Positions 53,560 through 64,000 of a stretch of DNA of 64,000 nucleotides are shown piece after piece (the stretch's first letter is position 1; every line of letters starts with the position of its first letter). The DNA lies in assembly GCA_015143295.1 (NCBI GenBank), contig CM026571.1, positions 5,475,501 through 5,539,500 of the forward strand, written 5' to 3'. Made by a program: the position numbers and the translations under genes. The stretch comes from Tetracentron sinense. Its lineage: Eukaryota > Streptophyta > Magnoliopsida > Trochodendrales > Trochodendraceae. A model generated the notes under the pieces. That model saw only the letters and a program-made list of their open reading frames with translations, made no database searches and had not been told where the DNA came from.

Positions 53560-55370
53560 TCTTTCATTCCATATCATCTATGACATGGCACCCGGAAGAA
53601 CCGCCTAGAGTGCCTCCCTCGCCCCATCCACACTACCCCTAGGCCAACAAGATAAGAAGTTATTAAAGGAAGAGGGAAAGACCCAATCCATACCCATGTG
53701 GGAGAGGAAAAAGGCCTATATATCAAACATCATAGGACAGTGCAAGAGCAAATGATCCACAGACTCTTCCGCTTGTAGGCACATGAAACACCGATTGGCT
53801 AAACTTCACCCTCTATGATGGAAATGATCATCTTAGAGAGAATATCTAGATTCCACACTACACGATGAGGGAACGAACCCATGGAGACTAGGCCCAATGT
53901 CTGTAAAAGTGATCTTACTGAGAATCGGTCATGGTTGCTGCCAGACCATACCCTGCAATCCCTGATTTTAGCACACAGGGAGTAGGAACTAATGCAAGCC
54001 ATCAACCGCGAAACTTCATCGATCTCCCAATCATTTAAGGCCCATCTCAATGATGGGCACCAAGCCCCCCTCACCCCTCCTCTCAAAGTAGTCCCCTACA
54101 AAAGCCTCCCTGTCTGAGGCTAACAAGAATATAAGACCAAATTCGTCTTAGAGCCTAGATTCGTCACACCAAACATCTTTCCAAAATCTCACTTCAGACC
54201 CTTGCCCCACCCTAACCTTGCCCCACCCTAAACCTGAACTTAGGCACCACCGATCCGACCAAATAGCTATGATTCCCTTCCAAAGGCCAAAACCATGGGA
54301 TATGTTGACCTGTTTCATGTTAAGACCCAACACGAAGACACCCCATATTTGGCTACTATCGCCTCTCGCCACAAACTAAACCTCTCCGCTCCAAAGCGCC
54401 AAATCAATTTTCCTAGCAGGGCCCTATTAACTAGGGTCAAGGACTTAAAATTCAACCACCCTCTTCCTTGGGACGACAGATTTGATTCCAAGCCACCAGG
54501 TGATATTTAAATGTGCCAACCTTCTTGTTCCACAGAAACTCCCTCTGCATCCGCTCGAGCGAGATGGCCACACTTAGGAATGGTCAGAATGGACATATAG
54601 AACGTCGGGATGCTACTTAAGGTGCTTTGGATAAGTGTTAATTTGCCTCTTTTTGATAGATACTGAGCCTTCCATCCTGCTAACCGATTCGCACACCTTT
54701 CTAGAACTAGAGCCCAAACCCCTTTAGCTTTGAATCCTCCCCCTAATGGCATACCCAGATACTTTGACAAAAGTGTTCCCACCCTACACCAAAACATTCG
54801 GCCAACTGTTCCATGATAAGCACTTCTCCAACACTAACTATTTCCGACTTAGCTAAGTTTACCCGTAGACCAGACACTGCTTCAAAACAACGGAGGAGAC
54901 ACCTAAATTATAATTAATTACTCGGCAATGCGTTACAGAAGATGAGGGTGTCATCTGCAAACTAGAGATGAGAAATGCGTAACTGAGCTGAACCAATCGA
55001 GAAACCCTCGAAAGAAGACCCCTCTGCTCTAGATAGCATTCTGCTCAAGGCTTCGGATACAATCACAAATAGGAACAGAGCCTTGCCCCAACCCCCTAGT
55101 ACTTGGGAAATATCTTACCGAACTCCCATTCAGAATCATGGAGAAAGAAACAGAGGAGATGCACATCTTCACCCACTTCCTCCACTTTAGACCAAAGCTC
55201 ATTCTGTCAAGAACAGAGTCTAAGAATCTCCAATTAACATGGTCATATGTTTTCCCCAAATCGACTTTGCATAACATGTCAAGAGATCGAGCCCTAATGC
55301 GAGCATCAATACATTCGTTTGCTATCAGAATCTCATCTAGAATTTGTCTTCCCCCAATGAAAGTTATTTG
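53560..55370 (-). pseudogene. LINE ORF2, RT C-terminal part and zinc-binding tail
   Basis: Continues the RT below the solo LTR: I-G-G-R-Q-I-L-D-E, then K-V-D-L-G-K-T-Y-D-H-V-N-W (the catalytic aspartate block, near 55,235-55,270). The metal-binding F-A-D-D-type block falls in a damaged stretch around 54,950-55,050. Then follow Y-L-G-M-P-L-G-G-G-F and W-K-A-Q-Y-L-S-K-R-G-K-L-T-L-I-Q-S-T-L (54,600-54,780), the L1 thumb-like region. The tail has the R-F-W-K-D-V-W block (near 54,170) and C-x2-C...H-L-L-L-H-C (53,735-53,800), the zf-RVT finger. Several frames; not functional. Confidence 0.85.
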
Positions 55371-55375
55371 TTGGG

Positions 55376-57100
55376 TGATAAGTGCTTAATTTTGCTTAAT
55401 TATCCTCATTTAAATAAGCATTATCATACTTCTTTGGTTTATATCTTCATTTTTACACGTAAAGTGGTGTATTCTCTTCTTACCATTGTGTTGTCCTCTT
55501 TCTCTTAATTTTCATGATACATTTGCATGTATTCATACATGTCTTGGAAGGTCGCATGCAAAATATTTTTAAGAGAGACTTATTACGTGTATTTATTTTT
55601 TGTAGGAATCCTAACCCCAGATTACTCTCGGGATTCAAGAAGTCCAAAGTTTCAAATAGCCCATGTTCAACTCAAAGATCTAAAGGAGTTAGAGCCCAAA
55701 GTGCAAAGCCCAAGCCAAAAGTTCAAGAAGCCAAGTCTCAAGTCAAAGAGTCAAAGCCCAAGAGCAAAGCCCAAGACCAAGTATAGAAAGATTCTACAAC
55801 ATGGCTGGAGAATCTTAGGAAGATATAGATTCATATGATTTTGGCATAAAAATGGTGGAACTCTCTTGAATTAGAAAGAAGAAGTGTACTATATTGATGT
55901 TTCAATTTCAGAAAAAAAAAAAAAAAAAAAAAGGAGAAAGTCTATTTTGGTCACAAGAACTCTCTATTTTGAGTGGATTTTGGAATTCAAGTAAGGAGCT
56001 TAATGGAGGTCAACTAAATCTACAAGAAAGGCAAGAAATTTCGTGGATGGCTAGAGGAGTGCTATTATTTAGCAACCAATCTCAAACAAAGAAGGAGGAT
56101 TTCCCGGATTCCCGCCTAATCTAGACAGTACTTACTAATTTGGACATAACTTTTGACTCAAAATTCAGATTAAGGCAAGGTTTGATGTTTTGGAAAGAAG
56201 ACTTAAAGGGGAACAAAATTGTATTTCACAAAGATCCCCTAATTCGGACGTTTAAGAGGCCAAAATACGTCATCAAGTGAAGGGAAGTGCAATTTTGGTT
56301 GAAATTTTGGAATTAGAAGTTTCTCTTTTGCTTTTTTTTCCTTCTCTTTTCCCTTTAGTCTATATAAACCTAAAGTGAGAGACTTTTGGGGCTCTCTGAT
56401 CTTTTCTCATTCTCTTTTCTCTCTTCTTCTTTTAGTTTTTTTTGGAGTTATTTTATTGTAGTGTTTGGAAAACCATTAAGGAGGATGACAACTCCAAACA
56501 TGGTTGGCTAAACACCCTTCTAAGGTTAGGGATTTGAAACCTTTTTTCAATTTATGTGGACGATGTGGATGATTTGATTATTTATTTTAATTGAATAATT
56601 TTCTTAGTTTGGTTAATTGTTCCTCTCTATATGTTCTTTGATTTCGTATGATCGAATGATATATGGAATGCTTGGATCCCCTGTGAGTTGGATACAAAGT
56701 GATTTTTTATTTCTCTAATTATTCAATTGAATTTAATGGTCAGTGGTTTTATCGTATAATTTTCCATCTAGATTAAATTATTATTTAATTCTAGATGTGT
56801 TTTCATCCAAATCTAAGCATAAGGAGGGGTAGGTGGATTTTCCTGAAACCTTAGACCTCTTTTTCATTGCTTTACAGTAACAGTGATTTTTGCTCCATTC
56901 TCATTGAGTGGAAAACTGATTTTAAATCTCTTTTTTCTCTAGATTTCGTTTCCTTAATTCTTGTTGCACAATAGTCAATCCCTGTGGATTCGACCCTCTG
57001 CTCATCAGATACATCAACTGTGTCACGTGTGCACCTGCAAGTATATTATTTTTACTCTTGATTTTATGTCCATTAATTTGGATTAAATTAAGTTGTAACA
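55376..57100 (+). mobile_element. Solo LTR, Ty3/gypsy type (1,725 bp), nested in the LINE
   Basis: Starts TGATAAGTGCTTAATTTTGC and ends AAGTTGTAACA. Flanks TTGGG (55,371-55,375) and TTGGG (57,101-57,105) are identical. A TATATAAA box lies near 56,361-56,370. The right end has AATCCCTGTGGATTCGACCC (56,977-56,996), a phrase I know from large plant gypsy LTRs. Removing it and one target copy rejoins the LINE RT reading frame. Open frames inside (55,514-56,124) have no family motif. Confidence 0.9.
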
Positions 57101-57105
57101 TTGGG

Positions 57106-57590
57106 GGGGATATAATGTGAGCCATCACTTTTTGGAGACGGGCTGCCAACACTTTAGACAGGATTTTGTACACGCTACTCACAACACTAATCGGGCGAAA
57201 ATCCGAAAGTTCCATCGCGCCCTCCTTTTTTGGAATCAACACCACAAAAGTGTTATTTATCACCTTATCAAACCGCCCCAAAGTATACAACTCCTTCATC
57301 ACCACCAGAAAATCCCTCCCCACTATCTCCCAACAGGCTCTATAGAATTCAATGGTGAATCCATCCGGCCCGGGAGCCTTATCCCCGGTCATCTCTCGAA
57401 TGACACCTAATACCTCCTCCTCCTCAAATGGTCCTTCCAAAGAAATACTTTGATCTCGAGATAGACTTGAGAATGATAAGCCATCCAGACTCGGCCGCCG
57501 ACTTTCCTTCTCTTGATACAAGTCTTCATAGTAAGATACGACTTTGTCCTCAATCTCGTTATTCTCTTCCATCCAAACCCCATTCACCCT
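57106..57590 (-). pseudogene. LINE ORF2, RT N-terminal part
   Basis: Contains G-D-K-A-P-G-P-D-G-F (near 57,370-57,400), F-V-V-L-I-P-K-K and F-R-P-I-S-V (57,200-57,260), then A-A-R-L-Q-K-V-M-A-H-I-I. These are the first RT blocks of L1-type ORF2. The frame runs without a stop up to the solo LTR insertion. Confidence 0.9.
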
Positions 57591-57599
57591 TAGCTTGGA

Positions 57600-58697
57600 A
57601 ATAAAGTTCTGTTTTCTATTGAAATTGGTTTTTCAGTGAAAAAACTTAGTGTTACGATCTCCCTCTTTGATCCACTTCGTCCTAGTAATTTGTTTCCAAC
57701 TGATCTCCTCTAGATTAAGCACCGCCAAATATTCTAACTTCTTAGCCTCATAGTCCCGGGCTTCCATGGCTGATAGATCTCGGTTTTCAGTACTCTCCTC
57801 CAACACTGCAATCTCACTAAGAAGTCCCTCTAGCCTTATCTAGATATCCCCAAACACCTTGTTCCATACCTTTAGTTTTATTTTCAGGGCCTTCAATTTC
57901 ATACTAAATCGTTTACTAGCTGATCCCCTCCCTCCTTCCCCTCTCCAGACCTCTGCCACTACAACTTGAAATCTCTCATCCTTGAGCCACATATTCTCAA
58001 AACGAAACGGGGAATGACCTCCTATGAAACCGCCGGATTCTAACACAATAGGCACATGATCCGATATGGTTCTAGGAAGGGATGATTGGGTAACATTCGG
58101 GAAATGGCTCTCCCACTCCGGGCTTACTAGAAATCTGTCTAATCGACTTGCTCTCCCACTAGATGTCGAGTCAGTCCACGTGAACTGAGCCCTCCGAGAC
58201 GGATAGTCTATTAGAGCATGGCGGCGGATAAACTCCCCAAACCTCTTCATTTTTGCCATTAAAACACTACCCCCTTTCTTTTCTGATGCTATTCTATACA
58301 ATTAAAGTCTCCCCCCAAACACCAGGGGCCACCCCAACACACACTAACATCCTCCAATTCATTCCACAAACTTCTATCCTACCCTCTCGATGGTCTATAG
58401 ATCCCAGTGAACACCCAAGTAAAATCCTCCCCAACCAATCAACAGAGAATAGAGAGAGTATATGCCCCCTGTTCGGACTCCAGAACCTCTGAAGCACCAA
58501 AGGACGGAACTGCAACCCATCCCGGGGCCACCATGCCCTAAGTATCCCGGATATGAACCTCCTGCATTACCTCGGCCTTTGTCTCCTGCAAACAAACTAT
58601 CGATGGCCGTTTGTTCCCACAAAGTGTTTAATTGCCATTTTTTCTCAGCTTCCCCCAACCCCCTTATATTCAAGGAGATGATTGATAGATCTAACAT
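57600..58697 (-). pseudogene. LINE ORF2, endonuclease domain
   Basis: The start M-L-D-L-S-I-I-S-L-N-I-R-G-L-G (58,697) is the usual N-terminus of plant LINE ORF2 (endonuclease/exonuclease/phosphatase fold, asparagine of the first active-site strand). Below come F-T-W-T-D, S-R-L-D-R-F-L-V-S and I-S-D-H-V-P-I (58,060-58,200), the latter with the catalytic S-D-H. Between 58,300 and 58,600 the frame is shifted. The linker to the RT (57,600-57,840) contains at least one in-frame stop. Confidence 0.85.
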
Positions 58698-59289
58698 CGG
58701 GCAACCTTGAGTTCCCTACATGAACTGGGACTATAAGACACGCCCCAACATGGTGGTCGATCGTAGTTGACACCATTCTCCAACCGCCTCATTTCCATCA
58801 CGGAGGACCTTCTCCTCCCTACCGATTTCGTTGTAGCTGATTTTACCACCCCTTGGTTCCATTCTCTATCTTCTGGAACAGATCCCTCGCCTCCACCTCA
58901 TGCCCCTCAATGGAGAGGCCTAAGAATATGCCTGACCACCCACTCCGACACCTCTTGTCCTAACTGCGTCTCCCTACCAGGGCTCCCACTCTCAGGTCTC
59001 TTGTAAATGCATGGAGACTGATCTAACATCACCGACTCTGGCCTCAGAATCATCTCAGTAAGATCACCCATATGTATCGGGGCACTAGCCTGCAATTCTG
59101 TATCCAAGCCCATATCAGACAGTGTTGTCCTTATCCCTACAGATGGCAACATAGAAGAATTTTCCACAACATGTAAATGTATTTCACTCACTCCACCCAC
59201 CATGTCCCTGCTTTGGGGCCGGCTATGGTGAGTGTAGTGAGAAGAGGGTTTTTGTGTACTTGATGATGGAAGAGTAAGGGGATTGTTTC

Positions 59290-62113
59290 GCTCTCATACT
59301 TCCTGACCCCCTAAAGGAGGTAGTGCTGATGAGGGATTGATATCCTCTGCTGCCTTAGGTGGAGACAGATGCTTTGACCCCCATCTCGTCATCACTACCT
59401 CAAAACAAGTTGGGCTCAGAACCGCGGGATGGATGTCTTCAGAATCTATGTAGCTTGGGCGATTCGCTGCCTCAAGGAACAATTCTCCATTGTTCTCTAT
59501 TTGATCGCCTGATTCTGAATTACCCACCTCCCCAATCTCCCAAAATTTCCCTTGTAAAGGAGAACCTATCCCTTCTGAAAGCTTCTCCACAATTTTGGAA
59601 TAATTTGTGTCTTCGATGCCCAAGCCTCCCACTGTAACTGCCCCTGAATTCCCTCCTCCTATCTTGTCATGGCCACCTCCCCTATTCCCCTCTTCTCGGC
59701 TGCCCTCAAGCATATCCGCCCTTACACTTGGTAACTGGTCAACTACTTCACTCGAGTGATCCTCCGCTCCTCCTGAATTTAGGGCCCCCAAGCTCCTGCT
59801 CACCCTCCACCTGCTCGCCCCCATCTCCCATAGCTTCTCCCACCTCAAGCTGAGTTGTACCCAACCCTATCTCCGACCACGAACTCCTTCTTTGTCTAGG
59901 GAGACAAATAACTTTCAAACCCACCGCTGATAGGCCTCCTTCATCTCCCCCCTTCGACGCACCAATGACCTCTGGGTGCAAACCCGATCCGACGATTGGA
60001 TCAAAACCCTTCATCCCTTCTATTACTACCACCCTAATGTTCACCTCGCTCATGGGAGAGACAGGATGTATCATGGATACGACAATCTTACCATCAACCC
60101 TCATCTTGAGCCCTGAACCTTGTTGAGAAGTCTTCGACACTTCCTTCGACTCTTGTGGACCAAGTTTTCACAATAAAGGGAGGAAACCAAAAGGGTTTGG
60201 ATCCGCTAAGCTCAACCAGGCCGACCTTTTGCTCCACCCCCGCCTACTGCATCGATACCACGATCCTTAAGCTAAAGGTTTGGGCCTGCTTTGGGCTCCC
60301 ATTAATCTCCTTAAACTGGGCTTCTACCCTTGTCGGCCCATTATGCCCTGATGCACTAACCCCAGGCCCCAGCGCATACTCTATTTGCAACGCCTAATGC
60401 CCCACCCTCACGAGCCCTATTAATCTCCCCACTAGTGGCTTCCAGCTAGGTATGTACCCCACCCATTCGAAACCCTCTCTCTGGAAACCACTAATCCTTC
60501 GAAAACCACCTCCTCCGAGCCAAATTTCAACTCAACAGAGGGATTGTTTCTCCTTGCCCACCGCAGTTTCTTTAATCTAATACTTCTCTTTTGATTTTTT
60601 TCTCGAAACTCGTCCCCTACTTTTTCTGAAGCTTACCCGATTGGTGATATTTGCAGCCTTGTCACCAGCTACCTACCTCCCCCCTAGCCTACCTGCTATC
60701 GAAATTGGGCTTTGACATTTACTTGCAGATTCTAGATTAGGCTGGTAAGAGTCTCTCAACGTCTCGATCTCGCCATCCTCCAATGAACTCGTAGCCCCAT
60801 CCCTAATTTGACCTACTTTTTGAACTAATTGATTGATCATGATGTCTGCAGTGTCTAGCAGCCCCCCTTCGCCACGTGGAGAATGTTGTACTTCCTCTTT
60901 AACCTCCGGCTCACCTTCCTCCTCACGGCGTACCCTTTTCTCAAGCTCCAAGAACTCTGACCACACTTTGCATTGATCAAAGAACTCACCCTCCCAGCTC
61001 AGGATCTCTAGAGGATAGGAGGTACAATGGAATTCCAAGGATATTAATTGGGGTATTCTTCTCATATCCCCACATACTTTAATTTTTGCCAACGATAAAT
61101 CCTTTTTATATATTGTAGATTGGTGAATCTCCACCAAACCCCCACATATGTGACCTATCTGTGACAATATTGACGGTATCCATAAGTGGAATGGAAGACC
61201 TATGATCGCGATCCACTGAGGTTTGAGAAGGCCCGTGTATGATAAGGCATTAGAAGCCGGCCACCAACGATGAAACCCAACAAAATACCCATTCTGTAAG
61301 GGGTGAAACTTATGATTCCATAATAAAGCTCAGTTCCCTTCTACTATTGGAAAGAACATAGCCCATTGGGCTTCGAAAGGGAATATCGTAATTTTGGGTT
61401 CGGATGGGAGTAACGATTGTAAGAGATGCACCACTTCACTCCATTGAAGTGCCTCCCCAGGTCCCCCCCACCGAGCACGCCACTCCCTCAGCCCACTCCC
61501 CAAACGCATCAATATCAGAATCCACCACCACCTTGAGGTGCTCCCCCCGCTAATCCCCGTGACTTTTGATCCCCTTTCTCATCTGCCCTGAGCTACTAGC
61601 TGCCCAGCTCTTCCCATTCGAATACGCAACATGAACATCACACTTTGGTTGTTTAGCTAGCTCCGGCCCCTTGGATTGATAGACTCCTTTTTTACGTAAG
61701 ATTATGGGATTTGGATGTAATCTGCTTATCTGATTTAGATATAAGAGGGCCTGATGAAATGCCTTCCAGTCCATCTGCAAGGGACCTTGAGGGATGATGA
61801 TTTTCATGCCCCTCCTACCATAATGAAACATGCTTAGGGAGAAGTAACTCCCCTGAATATTAGCACGTTTCTCCCCTATCAGGGATCCAGACGCACCTCT
61901 AAACGATTTAACCATATATACTTTGCTTGATTAAATCACCTCTTCAATAGTGTTTGACAACCATAGAATTGAATCCTGCTCAACCCACACCACATTCACA
62001 ATACCCCTTTGCCCTCTTTCAGTAATTTGAACCGCTCTTCCACCCTTCGAATCATCCTCTAGCAACTCAAACGATTTGGTTTCTACTACAAACAGACGCT
62101 TCCGAGACCCCAT
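59290..62113 (-). pseudogene. LINE ORF1 with DUF4283-like domain
   Basis: Starts with M-G-S-R-K-R at 62,113. A first segment (61,915-62,113) is followed by a region (60,990-61,520) with W-P-A-S-N-A-L-S-Y, W-I-A-I-I-G-L-P-F-H-L-W, I-G-H-I-C-G-G and A-K-I-K-V, the pattern of the DUF4283 domain of plant LINE ORF1 proteins. The C-terminal two thirds are low-complexity, acidic and glycine/serine-rich. Frames change several times. ORF1 proteins bind the element RNA; this copy is not intact. Confidence 0.75.
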
Positions 62114-62533
62114 ATCCAGCTGAAACTAAAGAGAGACTAGATGACCAAAGAAGACGGATATAGTTGAAGCAAGCACCCTCTACCAGACTCAGACCGAGGA
62201 CCCAGCCAGAAATACTCAGAAGACTAAAACTAACTAGAAACGACCCTCTAAATGGATAATGACAGACTAGGAAGCCCACTCAGGAGCAGAGGCAGATGAC
62301 AGACCAGGATTCAGAGAAGAAGGAGAGATGAAAGCCTAAATGACAGATACTCGGTGACCCAGCAAAAACCCAAAAAGACCCCCACGAAGAACCAGACACA
62401 GATAACTCGACCAAGAACTGAGCTACCCTGAGAAAACCAAACTCCGACGAAAACCAGACACACAACCACATGATGAATACTACGAAAAAAAACGTGAAGA
62501 AGACACGAACAGAACTAGAAAACTCGAAAAAAA

Positions 62534-62600
62534 CTCACCAGATACCCATCAGATTGCTCACCGGAAACCCATCAGATTGCTCACCGGAAGCCCATCAGGC
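62534..62600 (-). repeat. Short tandem repeat in the LINE 5' region
   Basis: Three copies of a 23-bp unit (CTCACCGGAAACCCATCAGA or variants on the plus strand) in the presumed LINE 5' untranslated region, a position where L1 elements keep their internal promoter. Confidence 0.7.
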
Positions 62601-62610
62601 AAGGTCTGGG

Positions 62611-63283
62611 GTAACCCTTGAAACCTGCTCTCACAAGGCATACAGTATCCATATACAATAATATGCACTTTCCTTAGTGGTGGTAAATAATCCTGTCAAG
62701 ACACCCTTTTCATCAATAACAGAGCAGGAAATAAGTTCAAAGATTAGCAATGGCTGGAAAATAAACAATCCTAATTAATTTGTACAGTTCATCGCACAAA
62801 TTGCAGTTTCCTAATGCGTCCTTCATAATAGTTTGGAGTTTGGACGCTACAAAACCGTTCAGTTATTTAATATATTAGAATTATACGATCAAGATAAATT
62901 GAGAATAACATCTGTTGGTAGGTATGTTTGATTACTCATTAACAAATATAAATCAAGAAAGCCTAAACAATGAACATCTTCTTATGTAATTTATAAACTA
63001 TCAGAAATTTCTATGGGGAAAAATTACATACATCTAATTACTATATAATGCACAAATTTTCTTAATGAAGCATATTAACATTATAGCATATACACAAACA
63101 CTTGCAAGCATATTGTGTGTGCCAAGGTTCATGTGTCTGACAACTCAAGCTCGTTCCAACTATGTGCTTCTAATGCCACCCATAATAGAAATTGCAATTA
63201 ATAAATCATTGCAGAAAGTATCAAAAAAAAAATCAAAAAGACAAGCCAGGAGATATTACATATTAAGTGCAATGGTGGCATAC
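62611..63283 (-). other. Host gene intron, 5' segment
   Basis: AT-rich intronic sequence between LINE and the 48-bp exon; no coding signal. The donor GTATGC is at 63,278-63,283. Confidence 0.5.
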
Positions 63284-63331
63284 CAAGAATAAAATCTCCT
63301 GCAGCTGAATTAGGGCACACCAAACCATTCT
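63284..63331 (-). CDS. Host gene small exon (48 bp)
   Basis: The acceptor CTTCCTTTTCAG has a good pyrimidine tract; the donor is CTTG|GTATGC. It encodes E-N-G-L-V-C-P-N-S-A-A-G-D-F-I-L. The single trailing G completes an aspartate codon with the AT that opens the exon at 52,584. The exon is short, so this rests on splice signals and phase. Confidence 0.55.
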
Positions 63332-63606
63332 CTGAAAAGGAAGTAGCAAATTTAGTCTTCATTAGGGCTTCAAAATTTCTTTTCTAGCCTCGTTTGCCAT
63401 CTATGCTGTTCTTTCGTTTGACCACTCGAGATTCTCTAAAATGACTTGCGTGACTTGCGTAAGAATGAGAGAGAAATTATCAGTACAAACCCTGACAAGT
63501 GAGTGAATCGTCAATATCTACTAATAATTGAAATGTGCTATAATATCATGGATATAATACTAAATTTACTAGGCCTAAGCCTGGAAAGGAGAGAAGGGTT
63601 GGTTAC

Positions 63607-63674
63607 TTCAGGTTTTCAGCCAGCGTAAGAATTTTGACAAAATCCGATGATGTGAATCCTGAATTGTTGATTGC
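63607..63674 (-). CDS. Possible upstream exon of the host gene
   Basis: On the minus strand CCTGCAAG is followed by a protein-like frame (N-N-S-G-F-T-S-S-D-F-V-K-I-L-T-L-A-E-N-L) up to a GTAACC donor-like site. Its end phase (2) does not fit the start phase (1) of the 48-bp exon, so either another small exon lies between, the donor is different, or it is not an exon. Confidence 0.25.
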
Positions 63675-64000
63675 CTTGCAGGATAATTTAGAAAAATGGA
63701 ATGGGAATTCATAGACTTCATATTGGTAATTTAGAATAATATACAAATGTTTACACTTGACACAACCTTAAGGAACATGTGTTCACTGCCACTGTCCGGA
63801 GATGAGGTGGGGATGTGAAATATAACAGGAAAATCATGAATGACAAGGTGGCTTGCCAAGGAGATAGTCCATCATAGTTTCTAACAACTTAGTCCATCAT
63901 GTCATGCCAGCAATGGGAACCATATATTCATAAATACTCCGTAAAAAAGGTATACCACCAGTGTTTCTAGTTTCAACTCTTCATTGCTCTAGACAATTCT

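Larger units (their letters stand above)
53277..62610 (-). mobile_element. L1-type LINE, nearly full length, in an intron
   Basis: On the minus strand: a 5' untranslated region with a short tandem repeat (62,534-62,600), ORF1 (62,113 to about 59,300), ORF2 (58,697 to about 53,560), and an end that reads TTGCTGGTTTACCGATCAA as in plant L1-type LINEs. ORF2 has endonuclease, RT and zinc-binding tail. Stops and frameshifts make it inactive. A solo LTR (55,376-57,100) interrupts the RT. I could not identify the target duplication, so the 5' limit is approximate. Without the solo LTR the element is about 7.6 kb. Confidence 0.85.
50798..63331 (-). other. Host gene of unknown function, 3' part (four exons)
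   Basis: Four exons on the minus strand chain in one reading frame: 63,284-63,331, 52,266-52,584, 51,277-51,782 and 50,798-50,889. Every junction is GT...AG and the phases agree at all three joints (1, 2, 1), which is unlikely by chance. The joined tail is about 320 residues, serine- and leucine-rich, soluble, without a membrane helix or a domain I recognise. The upstream part is outside or not resolved. The intron between the first two exons is 10.7 kb because a LINE lies in it. A transcript would confirm or refute the model. Confidence 0.65.

Noticed and set aside
55514..55838. Lysine/serine-rich frames inside the solo LTR
   Set aside because: They overlap in two frames inside an LTR and consist of short SPK-like repeats of low complexity.

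Overview
The window is nuclear DNA of a flowering plant. It holds intronless LEA_2/NHL-type genes, a split host gene with plant-type GT...AG introns, Ty1/copia and Ty3/gypsy elements, L1-type LINEs, Helitrons, hAT-like MITEs and a TRIM. The species cannot be named from the sequence. Most of the 64 kb is transposon-derived, as expected of a repeat-rich genome; genes cover only a few kilobases.

Layout. 1-5.7 kb: a decayed Ty1/copia retrotransposon (+ strand; gag, protease, integrase, RT and RNase H all recognisable, with stops and frameshifts). 8.3-8.9 kb: a LEA_2/NHL gene (- strand). 9-14.4 kb: AT-rich repeats, a long fold-back element with a hAT-like MITE nested in one arm, and a second MITE. 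14,489-29,663: one 15.2-kb LTR element in minus orientation with about 3-kb LTRs and a perfect 5-bp target duplication (GTTAG). Its primer-binding site, polypurine tract, ORF1 remnant and gag C-terminus place it in the TAT/Ogre branch of Ty3/gypsy. It has no protease, RT, RNase H or integrase, and it carries a 123-bp satellite-like array and a 64-bp array in its 3' untranslated region. 30-33 kb: Helitron fragments, a G-rich tract and a solo LTR.

33-43.2 kb: tandemly duplicated blocks, each built around a LEA_2/NHL gene (- strand). Two copies are intact (34,780-35,325 and 42,528-43,073); the copy between them is a pseudogene broken by frameshifts and a solo LTR. The intact copy at 35 kb has seven W-boxes within 67 bp of its promoter. 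A 294-bp Helitron sits in one block while the paralogous block keeps the empty site. 43-50 kb: mostly intergenic, with a complete 330-bp TRIM (131-bp LTRs, perfect TSD), a hAT-like MITE, a 5'-truncated L1 with a 14-bp TSD and a tRNA-Ala pseudogene.

50.8-63.3 kb: the 3' part of a host gene of unknown function (- strand). Four exons chain in consistent reading phase. The intron between 52,585 and 63,283 holds a roughly 9-kb L1-type LINE (ORF1 with a DUF4283-like domain; ORF2 with endonuclease, RT and zinc-binding tail). The RT of that LINE is in turn split by a 1,725-bp solo LTR with a perfect TSD (TTGGG).

All assignments come from reading the sequence; no database search was run. Family names rest on motif recognition. 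Junctions and target duplications were read base by base.
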